From Thiomonas sp. (GTDB taxonomy: Bacteria > Pseudomonadota > Gammaproteobacteria > Burkholderiales > Burkholderiaceae_C): a stretch of DNA of 25,217 nt. The notes beneath the pieces are model-generated. The model did no database searches, had not been told where the DNA came from, and saw nothing but the letters and a program-made list of their open reading frames with translations. The position numbers and the translations under genes were made by a program. Location: the NCBI GenBank assembly GCA_027451915.1, contig DAIDHU010000448.1, positions 1 through 25,217 on the forward strand, given 5' to 3'. Shown here in pieces: positions 16,020-24,349 of this stretch; position 1 is the stretch's first letter, and each line of letters opens with the position of its first letter.

Positions 16020-16295
16020 CTAGGCAGCCAGCCTTCGCCAGTGTCGAATCCCCCTGATGTTGATGCGGAAGTACGCCAGGTCCAGCAGGGCGAGGGCCCA
16101 CAGCCCCGAGGCGACGTGGACCACGAACAGAGCCACGTTGGCCAGGAGCCAGACGTAGAAGCCCTGCACGCGCATGCGGGCGTTGAGCTCGGCCCCGATG
16201 TAGGAGCTCACCAGGCCCAGGAGCTGCAAGGCCCAGTTCCACCAGGGAAGTCGGGCCCAGATCGCGTGCAGGCCGGCAAACCAATGGGCGGTCAT
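16020..16295 (-). CDS. Small three-helix membrane protein resembling half of PnuC
   Basis: A 91-residue hydrophobic protein with about three membrane helices (near 18-35, 45-62 and 64-78) and a basic tail INIRGIRHWRR. The order of a helix, a short AELNARMRVQG loop, a Trp/Asn helix (FYVWLLANV), a helix beginning after SGLW, and then a basic GIRHWRR end recalls the second half of PnuC vitamin transporters. The similarity is by eye only and the protein is far shorter than PnuC. It is divergent from dsbA and lies 106 bases upstream of the sugar-acid operon, with the same direction. The ATG has a weak ACGAGA upstream. Function unknown. Confidence 0.7.
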   Translation of the reverse strand: MTAHWFAGLHAIWARLPWWNWALQLLGLVSSYIGAELNARMRVQGFYVWLLANVALFVVHVASGLWALALLDLAYFRINIRGIRHWRRLAA

Positions 16296-16414
16296 GTTGA
16301 TCTCGTCTCGGGTCGCGAAGGCGTGGGATGCGCAGCATAGGTCCGTGCCTGTGCGGAGATGGCCGGCGGCCCCGAAGGGGAATTTGGATGCCTTAGGTCA
16401 AACTGCGCCCCCCG

Positions 16415-16441
16415 CCGCGGAGCTAGGGTTTGATTCCGCGG
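16415..16441. repeat. Inverted repeat upstream of the dsbA-like gene
   Basis: CCGCGGA (16415-16421) and TCCGCGG (16435-16441) are perfect 7-bp arms around a 13-base, less GC-rich loop. It lies about 50 bases before the dsbA-like start, in the 196-base divergent spacer. It may be a leader hairpin or a protein-binding site. No convincing -35/-10 pair was seen around it. Confidence 0.35.
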
Positions 16442-16491
16442 GGTGTGGGGTCCCCCGACCGATCCGGCACCCGACCCCGAAAGGACATCCG

Positions 16492-17154
16492 ATGAAACGC
16501 ACATCCGCCTTGCTGGCGCTGCTGGCCCTGCTGCTCGCCACGGCCCTGGGCGCCGCGTCCACGCAAGCCGCCGCCCCTTTCGACAAGGGCAAGGGCTACA
16601 ACGAACTGTCCGCCCGGCAGCCCGTGGCCCATCCGGGCAAGGTCGTGGTCACGGAATTCTTCTGGTACAACTGCCCGCACTGCAACGCGCTCGAACCCGA
16701 GCTCGACGCCTGGGCCCGCAAACTGCCGCCCTACGTCGTCCTGCAGCGCGTGCCGATCGCCTTCACCGCGCAATTCGTGCCGCAGCAAAAGCTCTACTAC
16801 ACCCTGCGCGCGCTGGGCAAGGACCAGGCCCTGCAGGCGGCCATCTTCCAGGCCATTCACCAACAGCACATCGTGCTCAATACGCCTGATCAGATGGCCA
16901 CCTGGCTTGCCGCGCATGGAATCGCGCGTCAGACCTTCCTTTCGACCTACGACTCCTTCGGCGTGGCCATGCGGGCCAGGCAGGCCACGCAGATGATGAA
17001 GGCCTATGGAATCGACGGGGTGCCGACCCTGGCCGTGCAGGGACGCTACGAGGTGTCGGGCGATCTGCCGCAGACCCCGACCGATGAGCGCATCCTGCAG
17101 GCCGTCGACTATCTGGTCGCCAGGGTCCACGCGCAACAGGCCCAGGCGCGGTAG
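16492..17154 (+). CDS. dsbA: Periplasmic thiol:disulfide interchange protein, DsbA family
   Basis: A 220-residue protein expected to introduce disulfide bonds into secreted proteins. A typical signal peptide (MKRTSALLALLALLLAT...) is cleaved near residue 27 (TQAA/AP). The thioredoxin fold carries the active site CPHC (61-64) in FFWYNCPHC, and the cis-proline in GVPTLAV (Pro178). The helical insertion between these, including the QKLYYTLRALG segment, is as in DsbA. The start ATG follows an AAAGGAC ribosome site by seven bases; the frame is open further upstream but lacks a signal sequence there. The gene stands alone, convergent with the yhaN-like gene. DsbB was not seen in the window. Confidence 0.94.
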   Translation: MKRTSALLALLALLLATALGAASTQAAAPFDKGKGYNELSARQPVAHPGKVVVTEFFWYNCPHCNALEPELDAWARKLPPYVVLQRVPIAFTAQFVPQQKLYYTLRALGKDQALQAAIFQAIHQQHIVLNTPDQMATWLAAHGIARQTFLSTYDSFGVAMRARQATQMMKAYGIDGVPTLAVQGRYEVSGDLPQTPTDERILQAVDYLVARVHAQQAQAR

Positions 17155-17199
17155 GCCGGCTTCTCGCCGGGCGCGGTCCGCACCTTCACCGACAAGCGC

Positions 17200-20100
17200 C
17201 TATGGCTGCTCGGCGGCAAGGGCGGTTCCCGAGGGGGGAGCCAGGCGAACCAGGTTCACCGAGTCGCCGTACACCTCCCGCACCAGATCCAGGATATGGT
17301 CGTGGTGGGTCAGGAACAGGACCTGGGTGCGCTGGGATAGCGCGGCCAGCGCTTCCAGCCCTGCCTTGCTGCGCTGGTCATCGAAATTGATGAACAGATC
17401 GTCGGCCACGAAGGGCAAGGCGTGGGCCCGCGCCAGATGCATGTCCAGCGCGGCCAGGCGCAGCGCGAGGTAGAGCTGGTCGCGGGTACCCTCGCTCATG
17501 CCCTCGACTCCCACGGATCCGCCCTGCGGGCGTCGCCCGTGCAGCGTCGGAGGCTGGCTGTCGAAGTCCACCACCAACCGGTCGAAGGAGCCCAGGGTCA
17601 GCCGGGAGAAGATGGCGCTGGCGGCTGCGAGCATGGGCCCCTGCCTGGCGTCGCGATAGCGCTCGATGGACCAGCCGAGCAGTCGGGCCGCGGTGCGTAC
17701 CTTGATGAAGCGCTCGACGGCCTCCGACATCCTGGCCAGGGCCTCCTGGCGCTTCGCCTCGGCCGTGGCCGCGTCGGCCTGGCCGGCCATCGCGCGAAAC
17801 GCCGCCTCGGCGCTGCTGTGCGCGGCCGAGAGTTCCTGCATCCTGCGCACCACGGCATCTTCCCGCAGTTCCAGTTCGGCCAGTTCGTCCAGCACCGCGC
17901 CGGGGTCGAGGCCTTGGACCTGCGCGCGCAGGGCCTGGAGCGAAAGACCGTCTCCTTGCTCCAGCAGGGCGCGCTGCGCGTCCTCCACCAGGGCCAGCAG
18001 GCGGCGTCTGGCGTCGGAGCGCTCGATGGCGGCTCGAAGTTGCACCAGATCCTGCGCTTCGGCCCGGCGCAAGAGCGCGGCGAGCGCGCTGCGCAGGCCC
18101 TGCTCCTCCAGGCTGGCGCGAGCCAGTGCCTCGTCCGCCGCGGCGAGGTCCGCGCCGGCCTGCTCGATACGGGTCTGGGTGGCACGTGCCTCGCCGAGTT
18201 CGCGCCGGAGCTCCAGGATCAGCTCGGCTGCGCCCCGGTCCGCGAGGCCGGGACGCAGGGCCAGGGCCAGTGCGCGGGCCCGGGCCTCCAGGTCGCGCAG
18301 GTCGGCGCGCATGGGGTCGATGCGCTCGATGCGGATTTGCCGAAGGCCGGCCAGGGCGTCGCCGATGCGCCCCATGGTCTCAAGCCTGGCCTCGACGCCG
18401 AGCGGCTCGTCCTCCGCGCGGAACCCGGCCGCGGCCAGGGCCTGCTGCCAGTCGGCGCGCCAGGCGAGGTAGGCCTCGTTCGCGGCCGCCGCGGCATCCC
18501 CCAGGACCTCGAGCTCGCGGGTCGCGGAGTCCCGCTGCTGCTCCAGGGATTTGCGTTCACCGCGGGCTTCGTCCAGCTGCCGCACCCATTCCTCGGCCTG
18601 GGTCAACAACACCGTCAGGTCCGCGTCCCCGGCCGGCTGCCCGGCGGCATCGAGCTGCGTGGCCAGCGCCGAGGCGGCGCGCGACAGATCCTCCCGATAG
18701 GCGTCCAGCCTCAGCCTGGCGGCGCAGAGGTCCTGCCAGGCGTGCAGCACCCGCTCGCGTGCCTGGATCCACTCGGAGGCGGCCGGAATCGACAGACTGG
18801 GGAGACGGCACTCCTCGCGCAAGGCGGCCCATTGTGCTTCGCGTTGGTCCCGCCTGGCTCGCAGCGCCTCGACCTGGCCCCGCAGGGATTCCTGCTCCAG
18901 CCCCAGGCTGGCCTTGCGATCCTCGAGGCCTTGGAGCTGGGCCGCGTCGTGTGCCCGATCATGCCGCTGGTCGGCCAGGGCGTCGCTTCGGGCCACGAGA
19001 TGCTCGTAGCGATCCGCCTGCGCCGACAGGGTCGAGGGCTCACGCTGCAGGAGGCCCCATAGCTCGTCGCGCTCACGCCGGGCGCGATGAAGATCCTCCA
19101 GCAGGACGGGATGAAGTTGCTCGCGAATGCGCCGGGCGTCGGCCTCGAGCTGGAGCATCTGCGCGGCACCCTTGCGCATTTCCTGCTCCAGCCGGTCGGC
19201 CTCCGCCTCGTCCCGCCGATGGGCCTCGAGCAGGCCCTGCACATGTTCCCGCGACGGGGGCAGCATGGCCGCGAGAGCCTGCAGGTCCATGGCTTGGCCG
19301 AGCAGGGCCTGGTGCGCCACGCCCAGGCCGCGCTCCTTGCCATCCACCTCCGACTGCAGGTCCCGCAGCATGGCCGCGGGATCGCCGAGTGCGCGTGCGC
19401 GCGCCATGGCCGTGCGCAGGGTGGGTGCCACCTGGGCCTGCGCGAGGCTCTCGAGCTCCCCGCGGGCATGGTCGAGCTCGCGTTGCTTGAGCCGCAGCGC
19501 GCGCTCGGCGGCCTCGCGGGCCTGCGCCAGGGCCGGCCCCTGCCTTGCCAGCCGGGCCAGCGCCGTGCGGCTGGAAGGCGAGGGAATGCGCGCGGCAAGG
19601 TCTTGTTCGCTGCCGGCATCCCAGCCGAGTTGTCCGGCAAGCTCGGCGATCACGGCCCACCGCGAGCGCGCTTCCAGCTCGCGCTTCTCGATGTCGGCCG
19701 CATGGGCGCGATATTGCAGACGAAGCTCGTCCAGGGCAATGATCTGTTCTTCCTGTTCCAGCAGCCGGGTGTCCGCATGCAGCGCCTGCAGTGTCTGTCG
19801 GGCGCTCTCCTTCAGGCGGGCCTGGTGCGCGCGGGCCAGCTCGATGGCCGCGAGGCGGCGCTCGGCTTCGTCCAGCGCGGCCGATGCGCCTTCCGGCAGA
19901 TCCTGCGCACCGACATGCTCGGCCAGGCGCGCGGATTGCAGATCCAGCGCGGCCAGCAAGGGGGCGACGCGCCGCGCCCGCTGCAGGACGGCGCGCCGGG
20001 CCTTCAGCCCCGCATGTTCGGCGAGGGCGGCCTTGCGCTGGGTGTCGAGTTCCTCCACCGTGGCGTGGGCCTCGGCCCAGTCCTTCGCTCGCAACGAGGC

Positions 20101-20700
20101 GGCCTTGAGCGCCTGACGGGCCTCGTCATAACCCTGCTCGGCCTGGTAGTAGACCCGCGCGGAGGACTTTCGTTTCCCCCAGAGCCCGTCGGCTTCCTGC
20201 TCGAGGGCGGCGCGGATATCCCCCAGCGAGGCGATGCCAGCCGCGGACTCGAACAGGACCTGGCCCACGTCCTCGTCGGCCGCCGAGAGAATGCTCGCCC
20301 CGCCCTGCACGAGGCGCTCATGGTCGAGGCTGAACATCTGCTCGAAGAATTTCGGGTCCACGCCGCCGAGGAAGGGCGCCAGGGCCTCGTCGGGCAGCGG
20401 CGCGTCATCGGGCCCGCGCAGGCTTGCCTTGTTGGCCTTGATGCGCTGGAAGGCGAGCTGCTGTTCCCCGTGGCTGAGGCCTGCGCCCAGGCGCAGGTCC
20501 GGCAGGGGGTGGAGGAAGGCGTAGCCGGGGTTGCGCAGGGGAAAGCCGTACAGGAGGTGGTGGATGGCCGATCGAAGGGTCGATTTTCCGGCCTCGTTGG
20601 GTCCGACGATGACGTGGAAGTCGCGCTGCGCGCGGGGCAGCGCGATGCTTTGATGGGTGAACTTGCCGTAGCGAATCAGGTCCAGCCGGTCGATGCGCAT
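17200..20700 (-). CDS. Large SMC/SbcC-like ATPase of the YhaN type
   Basis: A 1166-residue ATPase with a long coiled-coil middle, predicted to act with the adjacent nuclease on DNA ends, by analogy to SbcC/Rad50. Walker A GPNEAGKST is at 33-41. The N-terminal region has the YhaN-like FSLDHERLVQGGASIL segment. Residues about 180-1040 are Ala/Glu/Arg/Leu-rich heptad-like helix. The C-terminal ATPase half has the signature MSEGTRDQ (1068-1075), Walker B LPFVADDLFINFD (about 1095-1107) and the H-loop THHDH (1131-1135). No zinc-hook CxxC is visible in the coil. The ATG is 3 bases after the nuclease stop, so the genes are coupled. The biological role of YhaN in DNA repair is inferred from family relationship. 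Confidence 0.92.
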   Translation of the reverse strand: MRIDRLDLIRYGKFTHQSIALPRAQRDFHVIVGPNEAGKSTLRSAIHHLLYGFPLRNPGYAFLHPLPDLRLGAGLSHGEQQLAFQRIKANKASLRGPDDAPLPDEALAPFLGGVDPKFFEQMFSLDHERLVQGGASILSAADEDVGQVLFESAAGIASLGDIRAALEQEADGLWGKRKSSARVYYQAEQGYDEARQALKAASLRAKDWAEAHATVEELDTQRKAALAEHAGLKARRAVLQRARRVAPLLAALDLQSARLAEHVGAQDLPEGASAALDEAERRLAAIELARAHQARLKESARQTLQALHADTRLLEQEEQIIALDELRLQYRAHAADIEKRELEARSRWAVIAELAGQLGWDAGSEQDLAARIPSPSSRTALARLARQGPALAQAREAAERALRLKQRELDHARGELESLAQAQVAPTLRTAMARARALGDPAAMLRDLQSEVDGKERGLGVAHQALLGQAMDLQALAAMLPPSREHVQGLLEAHRRDEAEADRLEQEMRKGAAQMLQLEADARRIREQLHPVLLEDLHRARRERDELWGLLQREPSTLSAQADRYEHLVARSDALADQRHDRAHDAAQLQGLEDRKASLGLEQESLRGQVEALRARRDQREAQWAALREECRLPSLSIPAASEWIQARERVLHAWQDLCAARLRLDAYREDLSRAASALATQLDAAGQPAGDADLTVLLTQAEEWVRQLDEARGERKSLEQQRDSATRELEVLGDAAAAANEAYLAWRADWQQALAAAGFRAEDEPLGVEARLETMGRIGDALAGLRQIRIERIDPMRADLRDLEARARALALALRPGLADRGAAELILELRRELGEARATQTRIEQAGADLAAADEALARASLEEQGLRSALAALLRRAEAQDLVQLRAAIERSDARRRLLALVEDAQRALLEQGDGLSLQALRAQVQGLDPGAVLDELAELELREDAVVRRMQELSAAHSSAEAAFRAMAGQADAATAEAKRQEALARMSEAVERFIKVRTAARLLGWSIERYRDARQGPMLAAASAIFSRLTLGSFDRLVVDFDSQPPTLHGRRPQGGSVGVEGMSEGTRDQLYLALRLAALDMHLARAHALPFVADDLFINFDDQRSKAGLEALAALSQRTQVLFLTHHDHILDLVREVYGDSVNLVRLAPPSGTALAAEQP

Positions 20701-20703
20701 GAC

Positions 20704-21960
20704 TTACTCCGCCGAGGCGATTCGCGCCAGCAGCGCCGGCACGGTGGCTCGCACGAGATCCTGCAGGCGCCCGCCGCGCAGGGCCTCCAGCAAGGGCGCG
20801 TCCTGCGCGAGCTCGGGCGGCAACTTGCCCAGCAGCTCCGCGAAATCGCTGCTCAGCGCCTCGATGAGCGCTGGATCGTCGGGGGCCGTCTCCAGAATGG
20901 CCTGCAGGTCCGCGACGGCATCCCCGCGCTGGGCCAGCGCCTGCGGCGTGTCGCGCGGTTGGGTGTCGACCACCACCTTCTCGATCCAGACCCGGTCGCC
21001 GGCGATGGCCGCGGCCTGCGCCAGGACCTCGGCCCGCAGCTGGCCCTCCAGGCCGAAGAGCTCCCCGTGGGCCGCGGAGGGGCCGAACAGGCGCACGCGC
21101 ACGGCCAGGGGCAGCAGCGAGTTCTGCGCGCCGAGCAGCTGCTCGAGGGCCGTTCCGACCAGGCGCGATGCCTGCGCCAGGGATTGCGCAGCGCCCACGT
21201 CGACCGGCAGGCGCTCCCAGCGCAGCACGTCGACGAACACCTGCCGCACCTCCTGCAGCTCCCCGCCCTCGGCGCTCACCAGCAGGGCGCCCTTGGGTCC
21301 GGTTTCCCGAATGTTTCTTCCCTGCAGGTTTCCGGGAAAGGCCACGGTGGTCTCTCCCCTCCACAACTGGTGCTCGTGCACGTGGCCCAGGGCCCAGTAT
21401 TGGTATTGCCTGGCCTGGAGCTCGGCCAGGGTGCAGGGCGCATAGCTGGCGTGCGCCGCGTAGCCCTCGAGGGCCGTGTGCAGCACCCCGATGTTGAACC
21501 AGCCCGGGCGGGGCGCGGGATAGCCCAGCACCAGGTTCTCGGTGGTCGCCGCCGTCTTGAAGCTGCGTCCGTGCAGCGCCACCTGCAACTCGGGCAGCAG
21601 GAAGCTGCCGGCCCTGGAGGAGGGGAACACATGGACGTTGTCGGGGAGCAGCAGCCTTCGGGTCATCTCGCTCTCGGCGTCGTGGTTGCCGTGCAGCAGG
21701 TAGACCGGGATGCCCGCGGCTTTCAGGCGCCCCATCTGACGTGCGAAGTAGATGCCGGTGTTGAAGTCCTTCCAGCTGCCGTCGTAGAGGTCGCCGGCGA
21801 TGACCAGGAAGTCGACGGACTCCTCCAGCGCCAGGCCGACGAGGTTGTCGAAGGCGTCGCGGGTGGCCGTGCGCAGCAGCTCGGTCGGTGCATCGGGGTA
21901 GGCGCTCAGGCCGGTGAGCGGGCTGTCCAGGTGGATGTCGGCGGCATGGAGGAATCGCAT
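20704..21960 (-). CDS. Metallophosphoesterase/DNA exonuclease of the YhaO (SbcD/Mre11-like) type
   Basis: A 418-residue calcineurin-like phosphoesterase, predicted to be the nuclease partner of the following ATPase. The metal motifs are complete: DIH (8-10), GDLYD (56-60), GNHD (91-94), His161 in GVLHT and GHVHEH (192-197). About 170 further residues form the C-terminal part that, in SbcD/Mre11-like proteins, contacts the ATPase. ATG 21960 was chosen because MRFLHAADIHLDSPL is the family's canonical beginning; the frame continues upstream without any homology. The gene is first of a two-gene operon and is divergent from a membrane protein gene 184 bases away. Confidence 0.93.
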   Translation of the reverse strand: MRFLHAADIHLDSPLTGLSAYPDAPTELLRTATRDAFDNLVGLALEESVDFLVIAGDLYDGSWKDFNTGIYFARQMGRLKAAGIPVYLLHGNHDAESEMTRRLLLPDNVHVFPSSRAGSFLLPELQVALHGRSFKTAATTENLVLGYPAPRPGWFNIGVLHTALEGYAAHASYAPCTLAELQARQYQYWALGHVHEHQLWRGETTVAFPGNLQGRNIRETGPKGALLVSAEGGELQEVRQVFVDVLRWERLPVDVGAAQSLAQASRLVGTALEQLLGAQNSLLPLAVRVRLFGPSAAHGELFGLEGQLRAEVLAQAAAIAGDRVWIEKVVVDTQPRDTPQALAQRGDAVADLQAILETAPDDPALIEALSSDFAELLGKLPPELAQDAPLLEALRGGRLQDLVRATVPALLARIASAE

Positions 21961-22030
21961 GGGGCTCGGCGGCGTTGGGTGCTCGGTTGCGGTCAGGCTA
22001 GCAGACGGGATCGGGTCGGGGCGGGGCCCG

Positions 22031-22060
22031 CGGCCCCATGCGACCCCATGCGACCCCACG
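22031..22060. repeat. Short 10-bp tandem repeat in the divergent spacer
   Basis: Three consecutive 10-base units, CGGCCCCATG, CGACCCCATG and CGACCCCACG, differ from one another at one or two positions. They lie 71-100 bases upstream of the yhaO-like start codon, in the spacer shared with the membrane protein gene. A one-turn period could place repeated protein contacts on one DNA face, or it may be simple slippage. Confidence 0.5.
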
Positions 22061-22089
22061 CCACGGCCTTCCCGCGCGGGACAGGACAC

Positions 22090-22095
22090 TAGAAT
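22090..22095 (+). promoter_or_regulatory. Possible -10 element for the polytopic membrane protein gene
   Basis: TAGAAT resembles a sigma-70 -10 hexamer and lies 50 bases before the proposed start at 22145. No good -35 is present at the right spacing, so this is tentative. Confidence 0.25.
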
Positions 22096-22144
22096 GACCG
22101 ATTCCCGTTGACGGTCCCACAGCGCGACGCAGCGGCTGTATGGG

Positions 22145-23569
22145 ATGCCTTGGATGACCAGACCCCAGCTTGATCCCGTGGCCGGAGCTCGCGCTCGAGG
22201 CAAGAGCCGCGATGCCAGGCGCGTCGCCCTTGCCGGGCTTGCCGTGCTCTGCATGCTCGCCGTGGCGGTGGGCTACGCGCCGATGATCAACAACGGCGAC
22301 TGGTGGCGGGTCTGCCCCAGCGGCCATTTCTCCGCCATGGGATGGCAGGCCCTCCATGCGAGCTACCCGCTGATCGCGACCGGCGCCGCCCCCAATTCCA
22401 CGCTGGCCCTGCTGGTGCAGCTGGGGCTTTGGCTGCAGCTTGCGGTGGGTGCTCAGGTCTACTGGACCCCGCTGATCTTCCTGGTCCTGTGCGGGATCTT
22501 CCTGGCCGGCTGCTTCAAGGCGCTGGGAAACTGCCGGTTCGCGGCGGACCGCTGGGTCATGGCCTGCGTGATCCTGATGGGCGCCGCCTACGGCTTTTAT
22601 TTCAAGTCCTTCTACCAGGAGGCGGCGAGCCTGGCGCTGCTGCCGTGGTTTTTCGGCGGAATGCTCGCCCTGCGCGACGGGCGCCCCGCGATCCTGTTCG
22701 TGACCACCTGCCTGCTGCTGGCCTCCAAGATCGAGAATGTGTTTTTCGTGCCGATCGCGCTGGCCGTGTTCCTGGTCTATCGCTATCCGCGCAAGACCCC
22801 GTGGGTCGCCGCCTCGCTGCTCGCGCTGGCGGCCATCGTCGGATTCTCCTTGCGCGTCGAGCGGGATTTCAGCGCGCCCAATGCCTACAACCGCTACTAC
22901 AGCGGCGTGGGTTGGGTCTCCAAGGGTGTCGCGACGGTGCCGCACCGGACCTTCAACGGCCTGAGGGCGTATTTCTACTCGACACTCCCCCCATCCCTGG
23001 AAGACCCCAAGACCATCCCGCCGAAGGGTGCCGACCTGATGGGGCCCAGCTACTGGCCGACCGGCTGGCGATTCTCGGAAATCGCCGCCGCCGGCTCCCC
23101 GGCGGACAAGGCCCGATTCCAGGACATCATGCGCCACGGCCAGCCGGGCCCGTTCCTGCGCCATTTCGCGCGGCATCCCGGATCGATTCCGGGCTATCTG
23201 GGCTCACCCCTGGTGGTCGCGGCCCGCCTGAACTACGACCTGAACTACATCCGGGTCTCCTCCCTCCAGCCGGTCGATCCGCTCCCCTTCATCGCGCGAG
23301 TCGACGACTTCGTGCTGAGCCGGCTGGGCTATCTGTACACGGCGCTGTTCGCCTTCGCGCTGGTGGTCGCGGCCTGGCGGCGCAGCGCGTTGGGAGCCCT
23401 GCTGGCGGGGTATTTCTTCATCGGGGCGCCGATTTTCTGCGTGCTGGGCGACGGGTACTACGAGATCGAGAAGCACCTTTGCTCGCTCTGGTTCTTCGCG
23501 CCGGTGATCCTGCACATGTGCATCACCGATTTCGAGCGAAGGCCCAGGCCGGGCCAGGCTCATGCGTAG
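22145..23569 (+). CDS. Polytopic membrane protein, possible GT-C-type glycosyltransferase
   Basis: A 474-residue protein with about eight to ten hydrophobic helices and a long hydrophilic loop (about 235-365). The first helix (about 28-46) is followed by NNGDWWR (49-55). An acidic residue in the first outer loop is characteristic of GT-C lipid-sugar glycosyltransferases, and FYFKSFYQEAASL and DGYYEIEKHL are further conserved-looking spots. I do not recognise a specific family, so the assignment is tentative. The start could be ATG 22145 or 22154; neither has a clear ribosome site. The 3' end overlaps the convergent glutathione transferase gene by 10 bases. No polysaccharide genes are beside it. 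Confidence 0.8.
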   Translation: MPWMTRPQLDPVAGARARGKSRDARRVALAGLAVLCMLAVAVGYAPMINNGDWWRVCPSGHFSAMGWQALHASYPLIATGAAPNSTLALLVQLGLWLQLAVGAQVYWTPLIFLVLCGIFLAGCFKALGNCRFAADRWVMACVILMGAAYGFYFKSFYQEAASLALLPWFFGGMLALRDGRPAILFVTTCLLLASKIENVFFVPIALAVFLVYRYPRKTPWVAASLLALAAIVGFSLRVERDFSAPNAYNRYYSGVGWVSKGVATVPHRTFNGLRAYFYSTLPPSLEDPKTIPPKGADLMGPSYWPTGWRFSEIAAAGSPADKARFQDIMRHGQPGPFLRHFARHPGSIPGYLGSPLVVAARLNYDLNYIRVSSLQPVDPLPFIARVDDFVLSRLGYLYTALFAFALVVAAWRRSALGALLAGYFFIGAPIFCVLGDGYYEIEKHLCSLWFFAPVILHMCITDFERRPRPGQAHA

Positions 23570-24225
23570 GCGTACTTCCCGCCCTTGTCCAGCGCGCGGC
23601 GATAGGCCGGGCGCGCGTGGATGCGCTGCAGGAACTCGGGGATGGCCTTCAGCCCCGGCTGCGGCGCCCGCGCTTGGGCGGCTTCCAGCGGAAAGCTCAT
23701 CTGGATGTCGGCGGCGCTGAAGGCGTCTCCGGCGAACCAGCCGGTCTTGCGCAGCTCGGAGTCGATGTAGCCCAGGTGCAGGGCAAGCTGCGGATCCACC
23801 ACGTCCGCCTCCAGCGCCCGCGCGATGCGGCGGGCGATGGGCCGCGCGAAAAAGGGCATGGGCGCGCTGGCGATGCGCTGGGCCACCAGCTTGAGCAACA
23901 GCGGAGTCATCGCCGAGCCCTCGGCATAGTGCAGCCAGTAGCGATAGCGCAGGGCGTCCTCGCTGTCCGGCGCCGGCTGCAGCCGGCCGTTGCCGTAGCG
24001 CTGCACCAGGTATTCAACGATGGCCCCGGACTCGGCCACCACCCGCTCGCCATCGGTCAGCACGGGCGACTTGCCCAGGGGATGCACGGCGCGAAGCTCC
24101 GGCGGGGCCCGCATGGTGCTGTGGTCGCGCTCGTAGCGCTTGACCTCGTAGTCGAGCTCGAGTTCCTCGAGCAGCCACAGTACGCGCTGGGAGCGGGAAT
24201 TGTTCAGGTGATGGACGGTAAGCAT
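23560..24225 (-). CDS. Glutathione S-transferase family protein
   Basis: A 221-residue cytosolic protein with the two-domain glutathione transferase layout. The thioredoxin-like N-terminal half begins MLTVHHLNNSRSQRVLWLLEEL and contains the glutathione-binding PLGKSPVL (with the cis-Pro) and ESGAIVEYL. The C-terminal helical half has the GDAFSAADIQMSF segment, the usual folding-core motif. ATG 24225 was chosen because the fold begins there; 27 further upstream codons in frame show no homology. No cysteine lies in the N-terminal active-site region, so a serine (in NNSRSQ) is the probable catalytic residue. The substrate is unknown. The 3' end overlaps the convergent membrane protein gene. Confidence 0.92.
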   Translation of the reverse strand: MLTVHHLNNSRSQRVLWLLEELELDYEVKRYERDHSTMRAPPELRAVHPLGKSPVLTDGERVVAESGAIVEYLVQRYGNGRLQPAPDSEDALRYRYWLHYAEGSAMTPLLLKLVAQRIASAPMPFFARPIARRIARALEADVVDPQLALHLGYIDSELRKTGWFAGDAFSAADIQMSFPLEAAQARAPQPGLKAIPEFLQRIHARPAYRRALDKGGKYAYA

Positions 24226-24349
24226 GGGATCGTCGGGCCGGGCGAAGGAATGCGCATTCCTGAGCGGATTCGTGCTCTTGCGTGGGCTGGCCTCGCAGGA
24301 TCGCACATGCCGAGGGTCCCTGGCAAGGAGTGCCGAAGCCGCCGGCGGC

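Noticed and set aside
16384..16405. TTTGACC (minus strand) upstream of the small membrane protein gene as an FNR/ANR box or -35 element
   Set aside because: The second half-site does not match ATCAA, and no -10 lies at proper spacing.
19087..22092. A roughly 1000-codon open frame on the plus strand, antisense to the YhaO/YhaN pair
   Set aside because: The minus strand has complete nuclease and ATPase motifs; the antisense product has no recognisable fold and atypical composition.
21961..22254. In-frame N-terminal extension of the yhaO-like gene
   Set aside because: Canonical MRFLHAADIH begins at 21960; the extension crosses the divergent promoter region and has no homology.
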